Assembly: GCA_030268105.1 (NCBI GenBank) | Contig: BSDZ01000079.1 | Span: 1,865,501 to 1,929,500 of the forward strand | DNA: 64,000 bases | Source of the DNA: Volvox africanus | Taxonomy: Eukaryota > Chlorophyta > Chlorophyceae > Chlamydomonadales > Volvocaceae | Direction: 5' to 3' | In this document: piece after piece, positions 37,604 to 50,508 of the stretch | Position numbering within the stretch: position 1 is the first letter of the stretch | Layout: each line of letters opens with the position of its first letter | Notes under the pieces: model-generated | The model's input: only the letters and a program-made list of their open reading frames with translations | Told to the model about the DNA's origin: nothing | The model's database searches: none | Made by a program: the position numbers and the translations under genes

Positions 37604-40600
37604 CCATTGCCAGTGAACTCGGGGTTACGGAGGTCATCGATGGGGATTGGAGTGGCTGGGTCTGCTGCGGCGCCGGCAGATGCGGTGGCGCCGACGCCGG
37701 TGGCACTGCCACCGGTTGCAACGTTGGCGGAGAGTTGACGGCGAAGGAGCCAACCTGACGTTGCTGGGGAAACGCCCACGGTATGGCGGAGCCTTCGGAT
37801 CCAGGGCGCGTCGATTGTGTTCCGCCGACTCCGGCGACGTCGCCGATGCCGACGCTTCGTTCTGCCGCTGCGGCGGCCATATCGGGTAACGGAGCCGCGG
37901 AGAGTGCACCGGCGGCAGCGGAAAGCGAGGTTGCGGACATTGCGCGGTGCCTGCTGCCAGTCTTCCCTGAAGCCGCGGAATCCTCAGCTCCTCTTCGGCT
38001 GCCGTTGCTGTACCACATGAAAGTTGCCTCCGCCGCCTCCACACTTCCGATGCAGGTCTCACCAGGGCTCCCATCGTTTTGTTGTGTACTTCTCGCGTTC
38101 CAAGTGATGGCGAGCAAGGATGTGCCAGGGACTTGGTGGACGTGCTGGTGCGGTTTGTCGCACCCGTGCAGCTGTGCTCTAAGCCCTCCAATGTCCATCT
38201 TGGCCACTGAGAGGCCTTCCGCCGCCTCTGCCGACACACGCTGCGGGACTCCATCCCCAGCGATATCTGTTGGCGCATATCCATTATTTGGAGGGAGGAG
38301 CTTCCCTTGACCGACTTCAAAACCCACAGACACCGATTCCGCCAACACCGACTCATTCTGCGGTCGCACGACCCTGGGGCTTGCCTGACCAGGCCTCCCC
38401 TCCTCTCCCAAATCACGCCGCAGCGAAGGCAACAGCCGCCGCGATGGCAGCTGCTTCAGAGGTGACGAAACCAACGACCCCAGCTGCAAGCACCCCTGCA
38501 GGTCGCTGCCGCCGCTGCCGCCGCCACCTCCACCAACACCTTGTCCCCCGCTACCGTCACCATCGCTTGCTGCCGAGTAGTGAGTAACTTTCTGACCGCA
38601 GCTGGCCCCCGTGCCAGTGCCGGTGCCGGTGCTCGTGGCGGAGAGACTGCCGCCACAGCTGCCACACCATGATGCGTGTCGTGCGGGTCCGGTCCCAGAC
38701 CACCGGCCGCTACCTGTACCAGCACCCAGATGGAAGGCGCGCCGCAGCTGCAGCTGCAATGCCGATTGCTGTTGTTGTCGCTGCTGCTGCTGAGGCTGGG
38801 AATTCGTAAGTCGGTGATGGTTCTGGCAATGGTGATGGCTGGAGCCGGCGTGATGAGCTACAGCTGACCCCGAACCCGGGTGGTAGCCAGGGCCGTGCAC
38901 GGGGCTCCGCCAACTGGTATCATCCATCGCGCCGCCACCGCCGCCACCGCCGCGGGCTGGAGCCATCCGGGACAGAGCAGCGCTGGGACCCCGAGTATCG
39001 CCATGCGCGCTGACATCTAAGAGTCCGGCACCCGTCCGGCGGCCAGCGGCGGCGCCCGTCCGGCACCCCTCCCCGGGATAGCAAGCGCTGCCGCCTCCGC
39101 CACGCCGTGCCTCCGCCGCGTCCGCCAACTCAGAGCCCGCATGGAAACTGTGGCGTTGCTGCGGCGCCGTGGTACTTCCACTGTACGGATACTGGTGCTG
39201 CTTCTGCAGCGGTGGCTGCAGTGTGTTACCCGAATGGCAGCTCCCGGCGCCGCCGCTCCGGGATGCAGCTACTGGAGATCTGAGAAACGGCGAAGAAGCG
39301 ACAGTTCCAAGCCTCGCCGATCGTGTCAGTGTGTCTTGTCCTGCGGGTTGCGGAAAAGCAGCTGTCGCAGCCGCCGCTCCACCGAGTATGACGGCCGGGC
39401 GGAGCCCGGAAAGTCCCGGGCACATAGATGGCTCTGAGATAGATTCCTGTCTCGGCAATCTAGTGGACACATCTAATGATCTTGACCCACGGATCTGTGC
39501 AGCACCGTCGGTGCCCATCCGATCACGCGACGCTGCACGTTTGTCGCTAAATGAGCGCTCGTGCAGTGTCGCAGCCCCTACTGCCGCCAAGCCGTAGGAG
39601 GTTTTGTCATGGTTGCGGCGGCGACCGCACGAGTAGCTCTCGACACTCCTGCCGCCGCCGCCGCCGCCGGCCTGCACACTGCTGTCTTGCGAGTCAGCGC
39701 CGCCTGCACAGCCCACAACTGACGTGGACACGTCCAGGGGGGCTACCTGAACGCCTGGTGTCATCCGCGGCGGTTGCCAATGGGGTACTTCTGAGCGCCG
39801 AAGGGGCGATCCTTGATTGTCTCCTGCACTTGCGTTGATGCCGCCGGAGGCGGCAGCCGACGGGCTGGACTGCGATGGCTGCGGTTGCAACTCTAAGCAA
39901 TTGCGGTAGTTTACGTTCTGGCTTTTATGCAGGTTACAGAGCTCGTCGCGGTCGTGAAGGGTGCGCATGTCTTGGTTGCATGGCGGGAGGCCCTGGTCCC
40001 AACCAAGGTGGCTGTGGAGGCAGGGACCATCACCGTGGACATCGCGACACATGCCGTTGCAGAGCCGCTCCGCATGGACTTTGTTACGATCGTTGGAGCC
40101 GTTCGGGTCGTTCGGGTCGTTAGCAGTTGATAATGAGGCAGCGATTGGCGGTTTATGCATTCGACCCTTGGGATCGCGGCCGTGCAGGCTGCCTGTGAGG
40201 GCATCGACCAGCAAGTCACTCCGGCGCTCGGCGGGGCAGTACGAGCTGCAGCCGCCGCCACCAGTGATGCCACTGGCGGACGCGCCGACGGCAGCGTCGT
40301 CCGGGGCGTCGAAGATCCCTTGCAAGGTGTCGTCCTGGGGTGAGGATGCACGTTGTGTGCATGGTGCTGCAGTGAGTGGACAGGGATGGCGGCGCGGCTC
40401 ATTAACGCAGTCGCTACCATATGCGCCATCTGCAAATAGGCGATGCAGCTCCTGGGTCGGTTGTAAGTTGTACGAGTTGCCGAATTGACACGTTTGGAGG
40501 GATTCTGGTGCAGCGACAGCGCCGCTGACAGCTGCGCACGGGTTGAAGGTAGCCGTAGGTAGCTGTGGTACGTGTAGAAGGCCTGGGAAGGCGCGGGATG

Positions 40601-41128
40601 AAGTAGTACGACATTTGGAATAGAACGGCAACTATGATACAAAGACACAGCGCAAGGCCTAGCTTTATAGCATGTGTATGTGTATGTGTATGTACATGTA
40701 CATGTACATGTGTGCCCACCACTCTTTCTGTGTGTGTGTGTGTGTCCGTGTGTCCGTGTGTCCCTGTGTGTGTGTGTGTGTGTGTTTTGCTTACTCTGGA
40801 TACATAAGAGTAAGCGCCTCTTGACTCTTGACTCTTGTCAAAGAGTTAGAAAACATGTAGGCGGTACAATAATCAGGCATGTCGCACCTCTCCAAGTGCG
40901 CCCCTCCTGCACCTCCACTATGGCATCATGCAGAGCGTCCAGATCCGTTGCGAAGAGAAGCTGCAGTGAGGCGGTGGGCGAAACCTCGCCCCTGGACGCG
41001 AACCCCAGCATCGTGTGCCGTACGTGATCAAAGAGATCCACACTTGCTGGATTGTTTGCGAGCAATGTGCCTGCCTGTGAAAATAGTGCCACCTTGCAGC
41101 CCCGAGGAGTGTTCGATGGAAAGACCAT
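32127..41128 (-). CDS. Giant PAS-domain class III (guanylate-type) nucleotide cyclase
   Basis: Seven minus-strand exons (41128-40888, 40582-35538, 35330-35237, 34214-33865, 33280-33041, 32828-32574, 32222-32127) join in phase to 2,106 residues. A first PAS-like domain (about 12-95) spans exons 1 and 2: [18 protein letters not shown], then [17 protein letters not shown]. The single 5,045-base exon 2 is mostly Gly/Ser/Ala/Gln/His-rich. It ends in the core of another PAS domain ([20 protein letters not shown]) continuing as [20 protein letters not shown]. The cyclase domain (about 1900-2090) has [14 protein letters not shown] and [13 protein letters not shown] with both metal-binding Asp, [17 protein letters not shown] with the Asn and Arg needed for catalysis, and a terminal [11 protein letters not shown]. 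The Glu in VETIGD and the Cys in FCLFGD are the pair that selects GTP, so cGMP is the expected product, probably from a homodimer. No membrane segment is visible, so it should be soluble. The ATG at 41128 is taken because TAA lies two codons upstream in frame; an extra 5' exon is possible. Confidence 0.9.
33309..33697. repeat. 12-bp G-rich minisatellite (about 32 copies) in cyclase intron 4
   Basis: Units of gaagcgaggggg with variants gaagcaaggggg and gaagcgaagggg repeat for about 390 bases. The 12-base period keeps all frames open, giving meaningless LPPS- or KRGG-repeat frames. The G-runs lie on the plus strand, so they are C-runs in the cyclase transcript. Confidence 0.97.
40671..40786. 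repeat. TGTATG/GTACAT/TG microsatellite in cyclase intron 1
   Basis: Mixed tgtatg, gtacat and (tg)n runs fill most of the 305-base intron between cyclase exons 1 and 2 (40887-40583). Confidence 0.9.
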
Positions 41129-43465
41129 TTGTTAAGGCTTGGAGAAAAGGTGCCATGCCGAACTCTTCACAATCAGAGGACATGAACGAACGGAAACCAG
41201 CACTCCTAGGTGAATCTTCACCTATGTTATCCTGTTAATAGACTGTAGCACTCCGGTACACTCACGAAACTGGCAACGGAGCACGTGCATCCAACATAGG
41301 TAACCTGACTTGCTCTACTTTTGTTAGTTTTAGGTGCTCAGGGTAGAATTTATTTGCACAAATTTTATTTATAAGAGTCATATTTATGTAGTGAACTTGG
41401 ATCACCGTCAAGTGCGGAGGATTGATGGCGCCATATGCTTGTTGATGGTAATATATCTTGTAAATTTCCGGACCTAACTGGAATAAGCAACTAACAAATG
41501 ACTCACCGGGTCCAATATGTTTTGCAACATGAGGGAGAAGTAGGCATGGACTGGAGCGTTCCGGTCGAGGGCACCTGCAAACTTCGTTCCTTGCCGATCT
41601 CCTACATTATCTTGGTGAGTATGATTAACATCGTTATTGATCTTAAAGCAACAAAAAAGCTGCTTGAAGAATCCTGCCATAAGTCAGGCGCGGTGGGACT
41701 CCGCGAAAGCCGCTCCCGTTGCCTTACACAACTCTTTGTGAGAATTTTGATACACCAATAAGTGGTTATTGTTAATCTTATATACCGTTCGACGTCTTCC
41801 TTGCTGCGACTTTAACCACGCGGAGCTCTGTAGCTGGGTATGAGTGCAACATCACGGTTTTGAATTCTTAAAATTTTAGATTGTAGAAAATAAAGTTTAG
41901 GATAGCTCGGATGCCCCCCGTTGACTGGTGTTAACCATTGAATGCGGGCGACATGTGCATGTAAAGCAGTACTAACGACCTACATAATGCAATCTATGCC
42001 GGAAGGCTGAGATTATTTATAGATACAAAAATTCTTAACCTTGTAAATGTTCTTTCGAAATTTTAAAGCGTAGCTACTGACAACTCAGGAGCAAATATGC
42101 CGTCGCCACCTGTCGGGCCATATGTGTAATCTACTAACCAGTCAACAATTGTCCATCTTGTACATATCAGAATTTTATCTTACAAACCATTTTTCATGCG
42201 AGATGTTGCTTGTACCCTCTGAGGCTCACCTCAAGCAAGGTCCAAAGAAGTTGCCGTATAAGACACTTAAACCCTGGTTGCGTTCCTCTTCAAATCCAAG
42301 CCTTTCACCGGTTATAGTCAAAGACCTGATACAAAATATTCTTTTATTGGAGGCTTTCGTACCTTTCCTACCTGCTCATTCCGTCATTGTCGTCCACAAC
42401 CCTAAACTCTCAAGGAGTAGATATGGGTACGAGAAGGTTCTTCCAATGCTCTAAACGCGTAATAGGTTGCACATTTAATTCAGTTGTGTTAACACAATGG
42501 TTATGTATGAATGTGAAACATTTCGTAGGGAATTGCGCAGCCGTGACCGTTATGGCCAGTTGTCATAGTTATGACCTGACGATACAGTTTTCAGGCTTAA
42601 CGTGCATGTTGTGAATCTAACGTAGCAGAGATCTTTGTCAAAATCTAAATATCCAACTGCAAAAGCGCGACAGGAATTCAAAGGAGTTATGCATGGTTTT
42701 TTCCTGTTAAAAGTTTTCGAGCTCCTTCGGGCTTCCCAGGTCTAAGACAATCTCGATGGTCGAACCAGATTAGGCTTCTGCCATGCTACAACGAAACAAC
42801 TGCGTGACTTGTGTAATTTTCCAGAACGCTTAAGACAAGCGAGGCATCGGGCCAATCGCCTTCCCCATGCCTTCCCCTAGACGACAGGTGCTGGTGAGGA
42901 GACCTGAAGGGAGCCGCCGAAGGCTGTGCGTGCGGACCAGGTACTCGACCTCTGCTACGCACTGCGCACTGCGTGCATAATATGTCATCCTGTGTTGTAG
43001 CTGTACACGTTGCTGCCCTAACTGTCTCGGTTGAGGTTTGTTGGTATTGTCTTCTGGTTGTACGGACGGAACATGTCGTGTATGTAATATACGATATGCC
43101 AGCTGTATTAAAAGCCCTATGGGTCGGTGTTAGACGTTCATACAAACGAATAACAGCATGATTATGTATTTCAGCGTCACCCAGGGAAAATCCGTGTTCC
43201 CTGCCTCCTCTGAAGCCCCCCGGTATACCCAGGTATGTTCCGCCTCTGCGCACGAAACACACCTGCCTGCCCAAACCGAGTGGGGTTCCGAGAAATGCGA
43301 TGGCTCTCGCCTGCTCCCGGTTATCCATTGCAGCCTTAACGCCCTACTCCGCTACGTGCGAAGCTAAATCTGAACCTAAGTGCATCACCATTCCCGCGCC
43401 AGCTGTGGAGGGGCGCCACGTGACTCGAGGTGCGGGTATACATGTGCTCTTCTCGAATCGCACAC
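41129..43465. other. Spacer upstream of the cyclase gene, one orphan exon candidate
   Basis: On the minus strand a well-formed exon-like block at 41577-41512 (gtttgcag acceptor; GACCCG|GTGAGT donor) reads ALDRNAPVHAYFSLMLQNIL in one frame. I could not connect it in phase to cyclase exon 1. It may be a 5' exon of that gene or part of an unrecognised one. Elsewhere I see AT-rich DNA and short frames only. Confidence 0.35.
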
Positions 43466-44698
43466 TCAAGTTTTACGTTTGATGACACTTTTTGCCATCC
43501 AGGAGCCCGCCTTGCGGCCCAGCTCTTTCCGAACCATTGTGAAGTCGTACTCTCCGGCCTGACCCGTGGGTCCAACAACGCGCACGCGCACCACGAAGAT
43601 CCCCCCCTCCGGCTCTGGCACCTCAATCACCTCATGGCTTTGATGGTTGACCAGGTCGCCAAGCATGTTGCCGAACATGCCCAGGAAATGGTCGAGGTGA
43701 TACAGGTCTTTTGAGAAGCCAAAGTACCTAGATCTTTCCATGCCACCTGCATCCGCCGCAAACTCGTACGCAGTTTGGATCCCATGATTGAGCCTGCCGG
43801 TCAGGTCGCGGGGATCGCGGAGGACAGGTCGTGAGGCGAGCAAACGGAGGGCTGAGAGCACACGAGAAGGTCCCGGGAATCCAACGAGTCCTTCAGTCGC
43901 AAGGTTGCGGACGCATTATGGAGGTGGCGAAGTGATGTCGCCATTGGGAAAGCAAACCACCGTGAGCTATACCTACATTTTTCATGTATCGTATCGTAGT
44001 GAACACTGGTGTGCCCCCCGTGCAAGTGTATTTGGGTAAATCCACGTGCCCGTCGTGGAGGGCATTGACGTCAGTACGCTGGTATGTGATCACCACCGTA
44101 AGCTCAACGCGAAACGCATTTTCGTGATGACTGAATCTGTATCTTTTTCTCTAGCTTCCATCCACCCCGGTTCAGCTTGACCAACAGATCCGAGCCTCAG
44201 AACTGTCCCTGGGGTGCCCGTGTGCCATGCCGCTGCAAAATGTCTGTTACTGCATGACGTGCTCGCAGGTCATTGGGTCGTCGTGTACCTCCCCCGAACA
44301 CCAGAGCCGGATGCTCTGTAACCCCCAGGCGCTAGGTGCAAGTCCACTCCACCCCGGGGCGAGACGGAGAGCGTATGGCCTCCTCCCGGGAAGTTCGACG
44401 AGCCTACCAGGGGTGATCGTTGTTCCGCAAGGCCTTCAGCTGCACCTGCACAGGGTAGAGTCGTACTAATGATGCCAGCCCCGCCTTCAGCGAGAGGTTC
44501 GAGGAAGGGCATGCCCCAATGTATGCGCAGTGGAAAGAAGGAGAGACACACCAGATTTGAAGCTGCAATATGCATGAAGCACTTACCTCGACCGATTCCC
44601 GTGGGGAGAACGTTGGGGACGGCATTACCTGTGACATGCAGAGTTGGATAGCAGGGCAGGATAGCCATCATGGGCATACGGTATTCGGTCAGAGCCAT
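43466..44698 (-). CDS. DUF4864-like protein of plant/algal type
   Basis: Three minus-strand exons (44698-44587, 44465-44408, 43793-43466) join in phase to 165 residues. From about residue 48 the protein resembles the DUF4864 family, small cystatin-like-fold proteins known from plants and bacteria: VQVQLKALRNNDHPW, then NHGIQTAYEFAADAGG, a Phe/Gly-rich block ERSRYFGFSKDLYHLDHF, a central 'LVNHQSHEVIE', and the strand pattern FVVRVRVVGP ... YDFTMVRKELGRKAGSWM. The plant relatives I have in mind share 'LKxNDxPxPDHGIExxYxFA', which this exon join rebuilds. Function is unknown in the family. The N-terminal 40 residues are hydrophobic with no clear cleavage motif; they might be a targeting sequence. 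The exon 2 acceptor (catcattag) is weak but is the only one that keeps phase. Confidence 0.7.
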
Positions 44699-45466
44699 TG
44701 TAGATTAATGGCGAGCATGGGTAGATGCTAGGGCCGTATGCTGGGTTGCACGCAGCCTCTCTTGGACCGGACAGGATCCCCGGTAGGAGTTGAGAAGAAG
44801 GATGGCACTGAGGGCTGGAAACGCGAGTAAGAATAAACTATGAAACAATCTAGCCGCGCACTGGCCGCGCTTGGACCCTAACTACTCCGTAGTGCAGTGG
44901 TCCCTTTCCCTCACTTATGGCACCTGTTACGTATGTATCCCAGGAGTAAGGCAGACACTACATCCCGCAAAGCCCGTGACAATTGAAATACGAGTACAAA
45001 CTCACTAAGGGATCCGGAGTGTTCTGTGGGTTCCAGGCTGGCGATGCTGCGGGCACATGCTTGCAGCGCCTTGGCCGACTCGCAGTGCATCGCAGGATGG
45101 ATCGCTTCAATAACATGAATGAAATATTAGTAAATATAGGAAATGTAATTTTTCTAACAGGATCACTGTGGAACTGCCTTGTGGAGTTGTGAAGTGTTGA
45201 ACTATTAACCGATGTGTCTAACGACCTACGCCGTATCTGCACCTCTGTGCCGTGCCGCTGTCGCATTTAGGCAAGCTGGTTCAATGACCTCTGATAATAC
45301 ATTGGGCATAGTTTAGGCTTGCATGCCTAGCAAACGGCAGCTACTTGCTCGGTCCTTGATGCTTGAGTAATCGTAGTTCAACGCCAGGCAATTGGGCATC
45401 AACCAATGGAGTATAAGTAGCTACACAAATCCTTATTTACCACTAAAATAACGCTCACCAGCATTG
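44699..45466. other. Divergent promoter region, DUF4864 gene and TVP23
   Basis: About 770 bases between two divergently transcribed genes. Short frames only; presumably contains both promoters. Confidence 0.5.
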
Positions 45467-46475
<1,009 letters not shown>

Positions 46476-46658
46476 GACGTCAACGAATGGTACATGTGCA
46501 TGCTTGGTTCATATTTAGTAATTGAAAACTTGGAAGAACGCTTCGACACCCAAAATAGGAATTGGTGACCAGCGCTATGCAATCTTGTTTATAACACAAC
46601 GGAGGTCTTGCTTGGGGGCTGTCTTTTTGGCATTCGGTCCCAGGGCAGCAGGGGGGTT

Positions 46659-46663
46659 TGTAA
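46659..46663 (+). terminator. Putative TGTAA poly(A) signal of TVP23
   Basis: TGTAA about 185 bases after the TVP23 stop, giving an ordinary 3' UTR. Confidence 0.5.
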
Positions 46664-47562
46664 CTTCTCCCAGGCGTGTCTCATATCTTCGCATCGGGAA
46701 TGAAAGAACACGCAGCAGCAACAACAACAGCACAATCACTCCCGTAACAAAGCTACCTCGTAATATAAAGCTTTTACCTTTTCCGCACAAAGAAATCCAG
46801 TGTCCGTTTCAATCCGCTTCAGTGTCCATCCGGTCAACAGCTTCAACTGCTGTTCGTATTGCTCAATGCCCATCCGAACATCCTACTATATCAACATAAT
46901 CCTTTCACGTTACACATCGTGTCACAATGGCATGCTGACGAGCACGCACCGCCATTCCCACGTCTGACATCCGGCAACTCGTCTCCTGCCGGCTAATTTA
47001 GGAACCAGTGGTTCATAAATTCGGAGCTGTGCCCGACTAGAGCGGTGTGGCCTGCACGCGAAGTGCCGCAGTGTGTGTAACATGTGGGTCACTCCGATCA
47101 GCCCTGTCCTGCAGGGGAATGAATGCAACGGTCGACCAAAGAAGTTCAATTCAATCTGGGCATTTACATTTGCGCGTTTCGTTACTGTTTTTGGCTCCAA
47201 TTGACTGCTTAGGAGATCCATACAGCTGCAGGCAGTGGCGGAAATGCTCCAGCGCGGTTTGGTGTGCTGTGTGAGCTACACAGCTCCTCTGCCCAAAGTG
47301 AGCTACTTTCAGCCAATTACCGGGCGCACGGCGTGTGGCTACTCAATCCAAAGGTGGATCAAACTTTGGACCTGTGAGTTTTATTTGGGGTGCAAGATCC
47401 CACTTCCATACATAATTAGAGAGCACGGCTGTTGCGGGACTCAGTGATACCGCCTACATCCGCGGGCAAAGAACCAGAGGTTATGACGCAAGCAGCGGTG
47501 CCGGGGACTATTCCTGTTAAAGGGCTAGGGAGACAGTAAAGCCTTATATTTTCATAAAAGCC
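46664..47562. other. Spacer between convergent TVP23 and WH2 genes
   Basis: No supported exon. The last exon of the WH2 gene could lie here on the minus strand; an acceptor (ctcacag) near 47380 would add about ten codons, but nothing resembling another WH2 motif is visible. Confidence 0.4.
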
Positions 47563-47567
47563 TTACA
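47563..47567 (-). terminator. TGTAA at the 3' end of the WH2 gene
   Basis: TTACA on the plus strand gives a minus-strand TGTAA just after the last recognised WH2 exon. If the last exon reads through its donor, the stop codon TAA is part of this signal. Confidence 0.4.
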
Positions 47568-47613
47568 CCCCACAACCGGCAGCCGCACCAAACCCAAATT
47601 GGGAAACGCTTAC

Positions 47614-49577
47614 CTCAACGTGCTTCAGCTTGTTCGGGCTGCTCTTCTTAATCTCAGACAACAGCTCACCATGTTTGTTGCTCTTCACCTTCGAACGAAC
47701 CGCGATGAGAGGAAGGGGGGAATGGCCAAGGAATGAATAACACAACCATCAAAAGATCAAGATCGGATAGCACAGAAGAGATCAATGCACTAGGGAAAGA
47801 TGCAGCAGTAGCAAAATACCACCATGAGCTGGAGTAGATCCCGAAGACGCAACCACAAATGCACGACGGGCACGATCTTTTGATGAAGGTCGTAAATAAC
47901 GTACACAACAGTGCTGCACTGTGAGGAAGAGGACTGTCTCATTGGACTTTTGGCCACGCTATGCGCGCAGCAATCCCACGTTCCTCACCTAACCCCCCTA
48001 ACCCACTCCCCTGACTTTGCTTCCAACCCAAGCTCGACACGCGCATCAGGACGTCCACTAAAAGCGACATCCCCGAACCTGCACTTCGGGCTCCACTCGG
48101 GGCATTGAGCGGTCATCCACAGCCTCCACGTGCTTCAATGCGTGCGGCGACTCAATCTCGTGAAGGAAGGCGTCCTTGTCCCACTGGATGGATTGAGCCC
48201 CGTGGGGTGAAGGATACGGGGCCGTTGGGGGGCAGCGCCATTGGGGCGAAAACAGAATGAGACATCGGAACAATACAGCCGCCTGCGTCTTGGGCAGAAA
48301 ATCACCTCGGGGTTGTCTCTCCCCTAAGTGAGACATGGACACTGGTTCCGCTGAAGCTTGAGTCAAACCCAGCAACACAACCCAGCAACACAACACAAGT
48401 TAATCGACGACACAACACTCGTTCCTCACACACACATCGAGGTATACACGCCGTAGGACCTTTGTTAGTAAGACACCGAAAGCATCCCCCCATAGTAATT
48501 GTCCATTCTCCTCCTTTTTGACATACATAAGACCTCAGACCTGCAGCGTAGCACCCATGTGTCCAGTAGCGCAGCAGTGCTGAACCACTTCTTTTGCAGG
48601 GTCAACACTCAACAGCAGCCGGATTCGTTATTTCAACCCGTGTTCTCGCGCGGAGTCAAATCACACCCACACGTGTGGCTTCCCGTGGTGCGCGTGAAGA
48701 AGCACTTACGTCGGTAAAGTTTGCGCAATATGAATCTGTCTTGAAGGACAACGCCATGTACCGAATATTTTGGGGCTTACCTTCCCGACCTGTGCGCCCT
48801 GTACAGCTGGGGCGCTGCGATCCGCGGGCGACTCAACGTGTTGAAGCACCACTCCACCCGCCTTGATTTCGTTGACAACAGCGTGATGGGTTCCGACCAG
48901 CTTAACTTCCTTCAGCAGCGCGGGACGTTCGCTCACACGAACCTCGACTCCTGCGATGCAAGGCAGCAGGCAGTGAAAGGAACCCTAGCTGTATTTGACC
49001 CAACGCCAGGCTTACTACGAAGACAACCGCCCAACCCTGCCCAAATCTGCAGATCTGATGCAAATGCGAACTCAATAAATGGGACCATAAAGAGGGATGT
49101 CAGCGGTCTTACCTTCAACTCGCGGGCTACTACGGTCCTGGGACTCGTCGATGTGCTTCAAGGAGACGCCTGCGCGCAGGCACACGGCGAACAACATCGC
49201 CTGGACCCCATAGTTTTCACAGTGCAGGGGGAGAGTAACTAAGTCATAATAGTACCAAGGCAATCGAGATCCCGACGCCCTGCAGAATGTCGTAGGAAAG
49301 ACTTCCCGAACCCGCTGTGGACCATTGTGGCACCTTCAAACATCTTACCTGTCTCGATCTCCTTCAAGAAATCTCCCTTGTCCCAGTGGTGGATTTGAGT
49401 TCCTGCAGCGGCATATTACTACCTTTAAGGTTGTCTGTTAGTTGTGCCGAGACTCCGAGACCGAATATCACCTGGCTCGATCGCCGGCTGAGACCGATCG
49501 GAAACCTGCTCGACATGCTTCAATTTTAAATCAGCAGCCTCGTGGCGTAATTCATACAGCACATTGTCAAGCGACAT
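47614..49577 (-). CDS. Actobindin-like protein with five WH2/thymosin-beta actin-binding repeats
   Basis: Minus-strand exons 49577-49472, 49402-49349, 49169-49113, 48950-48781, 48183-48079 and 47688-47614 join in phase to at least 189 residues. The protein is a tandem array of WH2-like units with the 'LKHVE' core followed by 'DRS.P': LKLKHVEQVSDRSQPAIE, VSLKHIDESQDRSSPRVEG, VVLQHVESPADRSAPAVQG, ALKHVEAVDDRSMPRVEP and a last KLKHVE. Most are preceded by the actin-binding helix (FLKEIETG, VVNEIKAGG, FLHEIES, LLSEIKKS). This is the layout of actobindin from Acanthamoeba, which binds actin monomers and limits nucleation. The linkers WDKGDFLKEIE and WDKDAFLHEIE are near-identical, suggesting internal duplication. 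Intron positions recur relative to the repeats. The 3' end is open: reading through the last donor gives 17 more codons and a stop at 47563, inside a TGTAA. A G-actin sequestering role is inferred. Confidence 0.85.
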
Positions 49578-50508
49578 TGTTCAGCACCAGGCGTTGCTAA
49601 GCGAAAAGAACAATAATAGGGCTCGTGATAATATCCAACTGCGCTACTAATACGGGAAATACAAATCTGATATCTGAAGGCGCATTAGTCCAGTAAGGGC
49701 TGTAACATCCCAGAGTAACGGTCCGGTCGTACAGCATCCCCTGCCAGGTCAGCCGTGGCATCTGCACATTGGACAGCACGCCAACTTCAATCACTTTTCT
49801 GCATCCAAAAGATTTGCTTAAGCAAATGCAATATTCTGTCTTCCTCTTTTATGGCACGGCCCTTGACTACCTGATACCTGGTGGTTAGCTGTTCACGCTG
49901 CTGTTAACCGCAGCCACGTTCCCAGCATGGCCTGCATGGCCGATACCAAGACCGCCATATCTGCCCGTATCTTGCATGCACTATTTCAAACATGCCAGTG
50001 CAAGGACTCTTAAGTGTACGAGCCGTGGAACAACCCAGGTCGGGTAGAGGCGTGCGCGGTCGAAGGACGGGTGTTAGGTGCGACGGCTGAGACGGCGGCA
50101 CACCGTACCAAGACAAGGTATTGGGGGGAATTACCTCAAGTCTGAGTAAAGCCTTAATAGGATGGATTGATTGGCCGGACGACCTGTGTGTGCATCCGGT
50201 GCAAGACGGTTGGCTCAGGGTGGAGCGAGAATCTGTGCGCGGATTCCGTCCCCCGACAAAAGTCATGGGAGTGAAAGGACCTTCAACATTTTTATTGCAA
50301 CAATAATTATATCTTGCTTCATGTGTACTCTGAACGCCGCATGCCCCAACACTCATGAACAGGGCACTGTACGGTGCCCCGTATACTTTCGGACAGAAAT
50401 GATCGATTTTGGGAATTTGTCACGGCAACAAGTCATAGCATTTATCTAATAATAGTTCAGTCGTCCATAATTGCCGGGCTTGGACAGGGGCCGACCTAGG
50501 CAGTGAAA
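49578..50508. other. Divergent spacer between the WH2 gene and the small membrane-protein gene
   Basis: Only unconnected frames. Presumably carries both promoters. Confidence 0.45.

Noticed and set aside
35475..40631. The minus-strand 1,718-codon open frame as a complete single-exon gene
   Set aside because: Its ends lack domain closure. Splicing at 40582 and 35538 completes PAS domains at both ends and links it to a cyclase catalytic domain.
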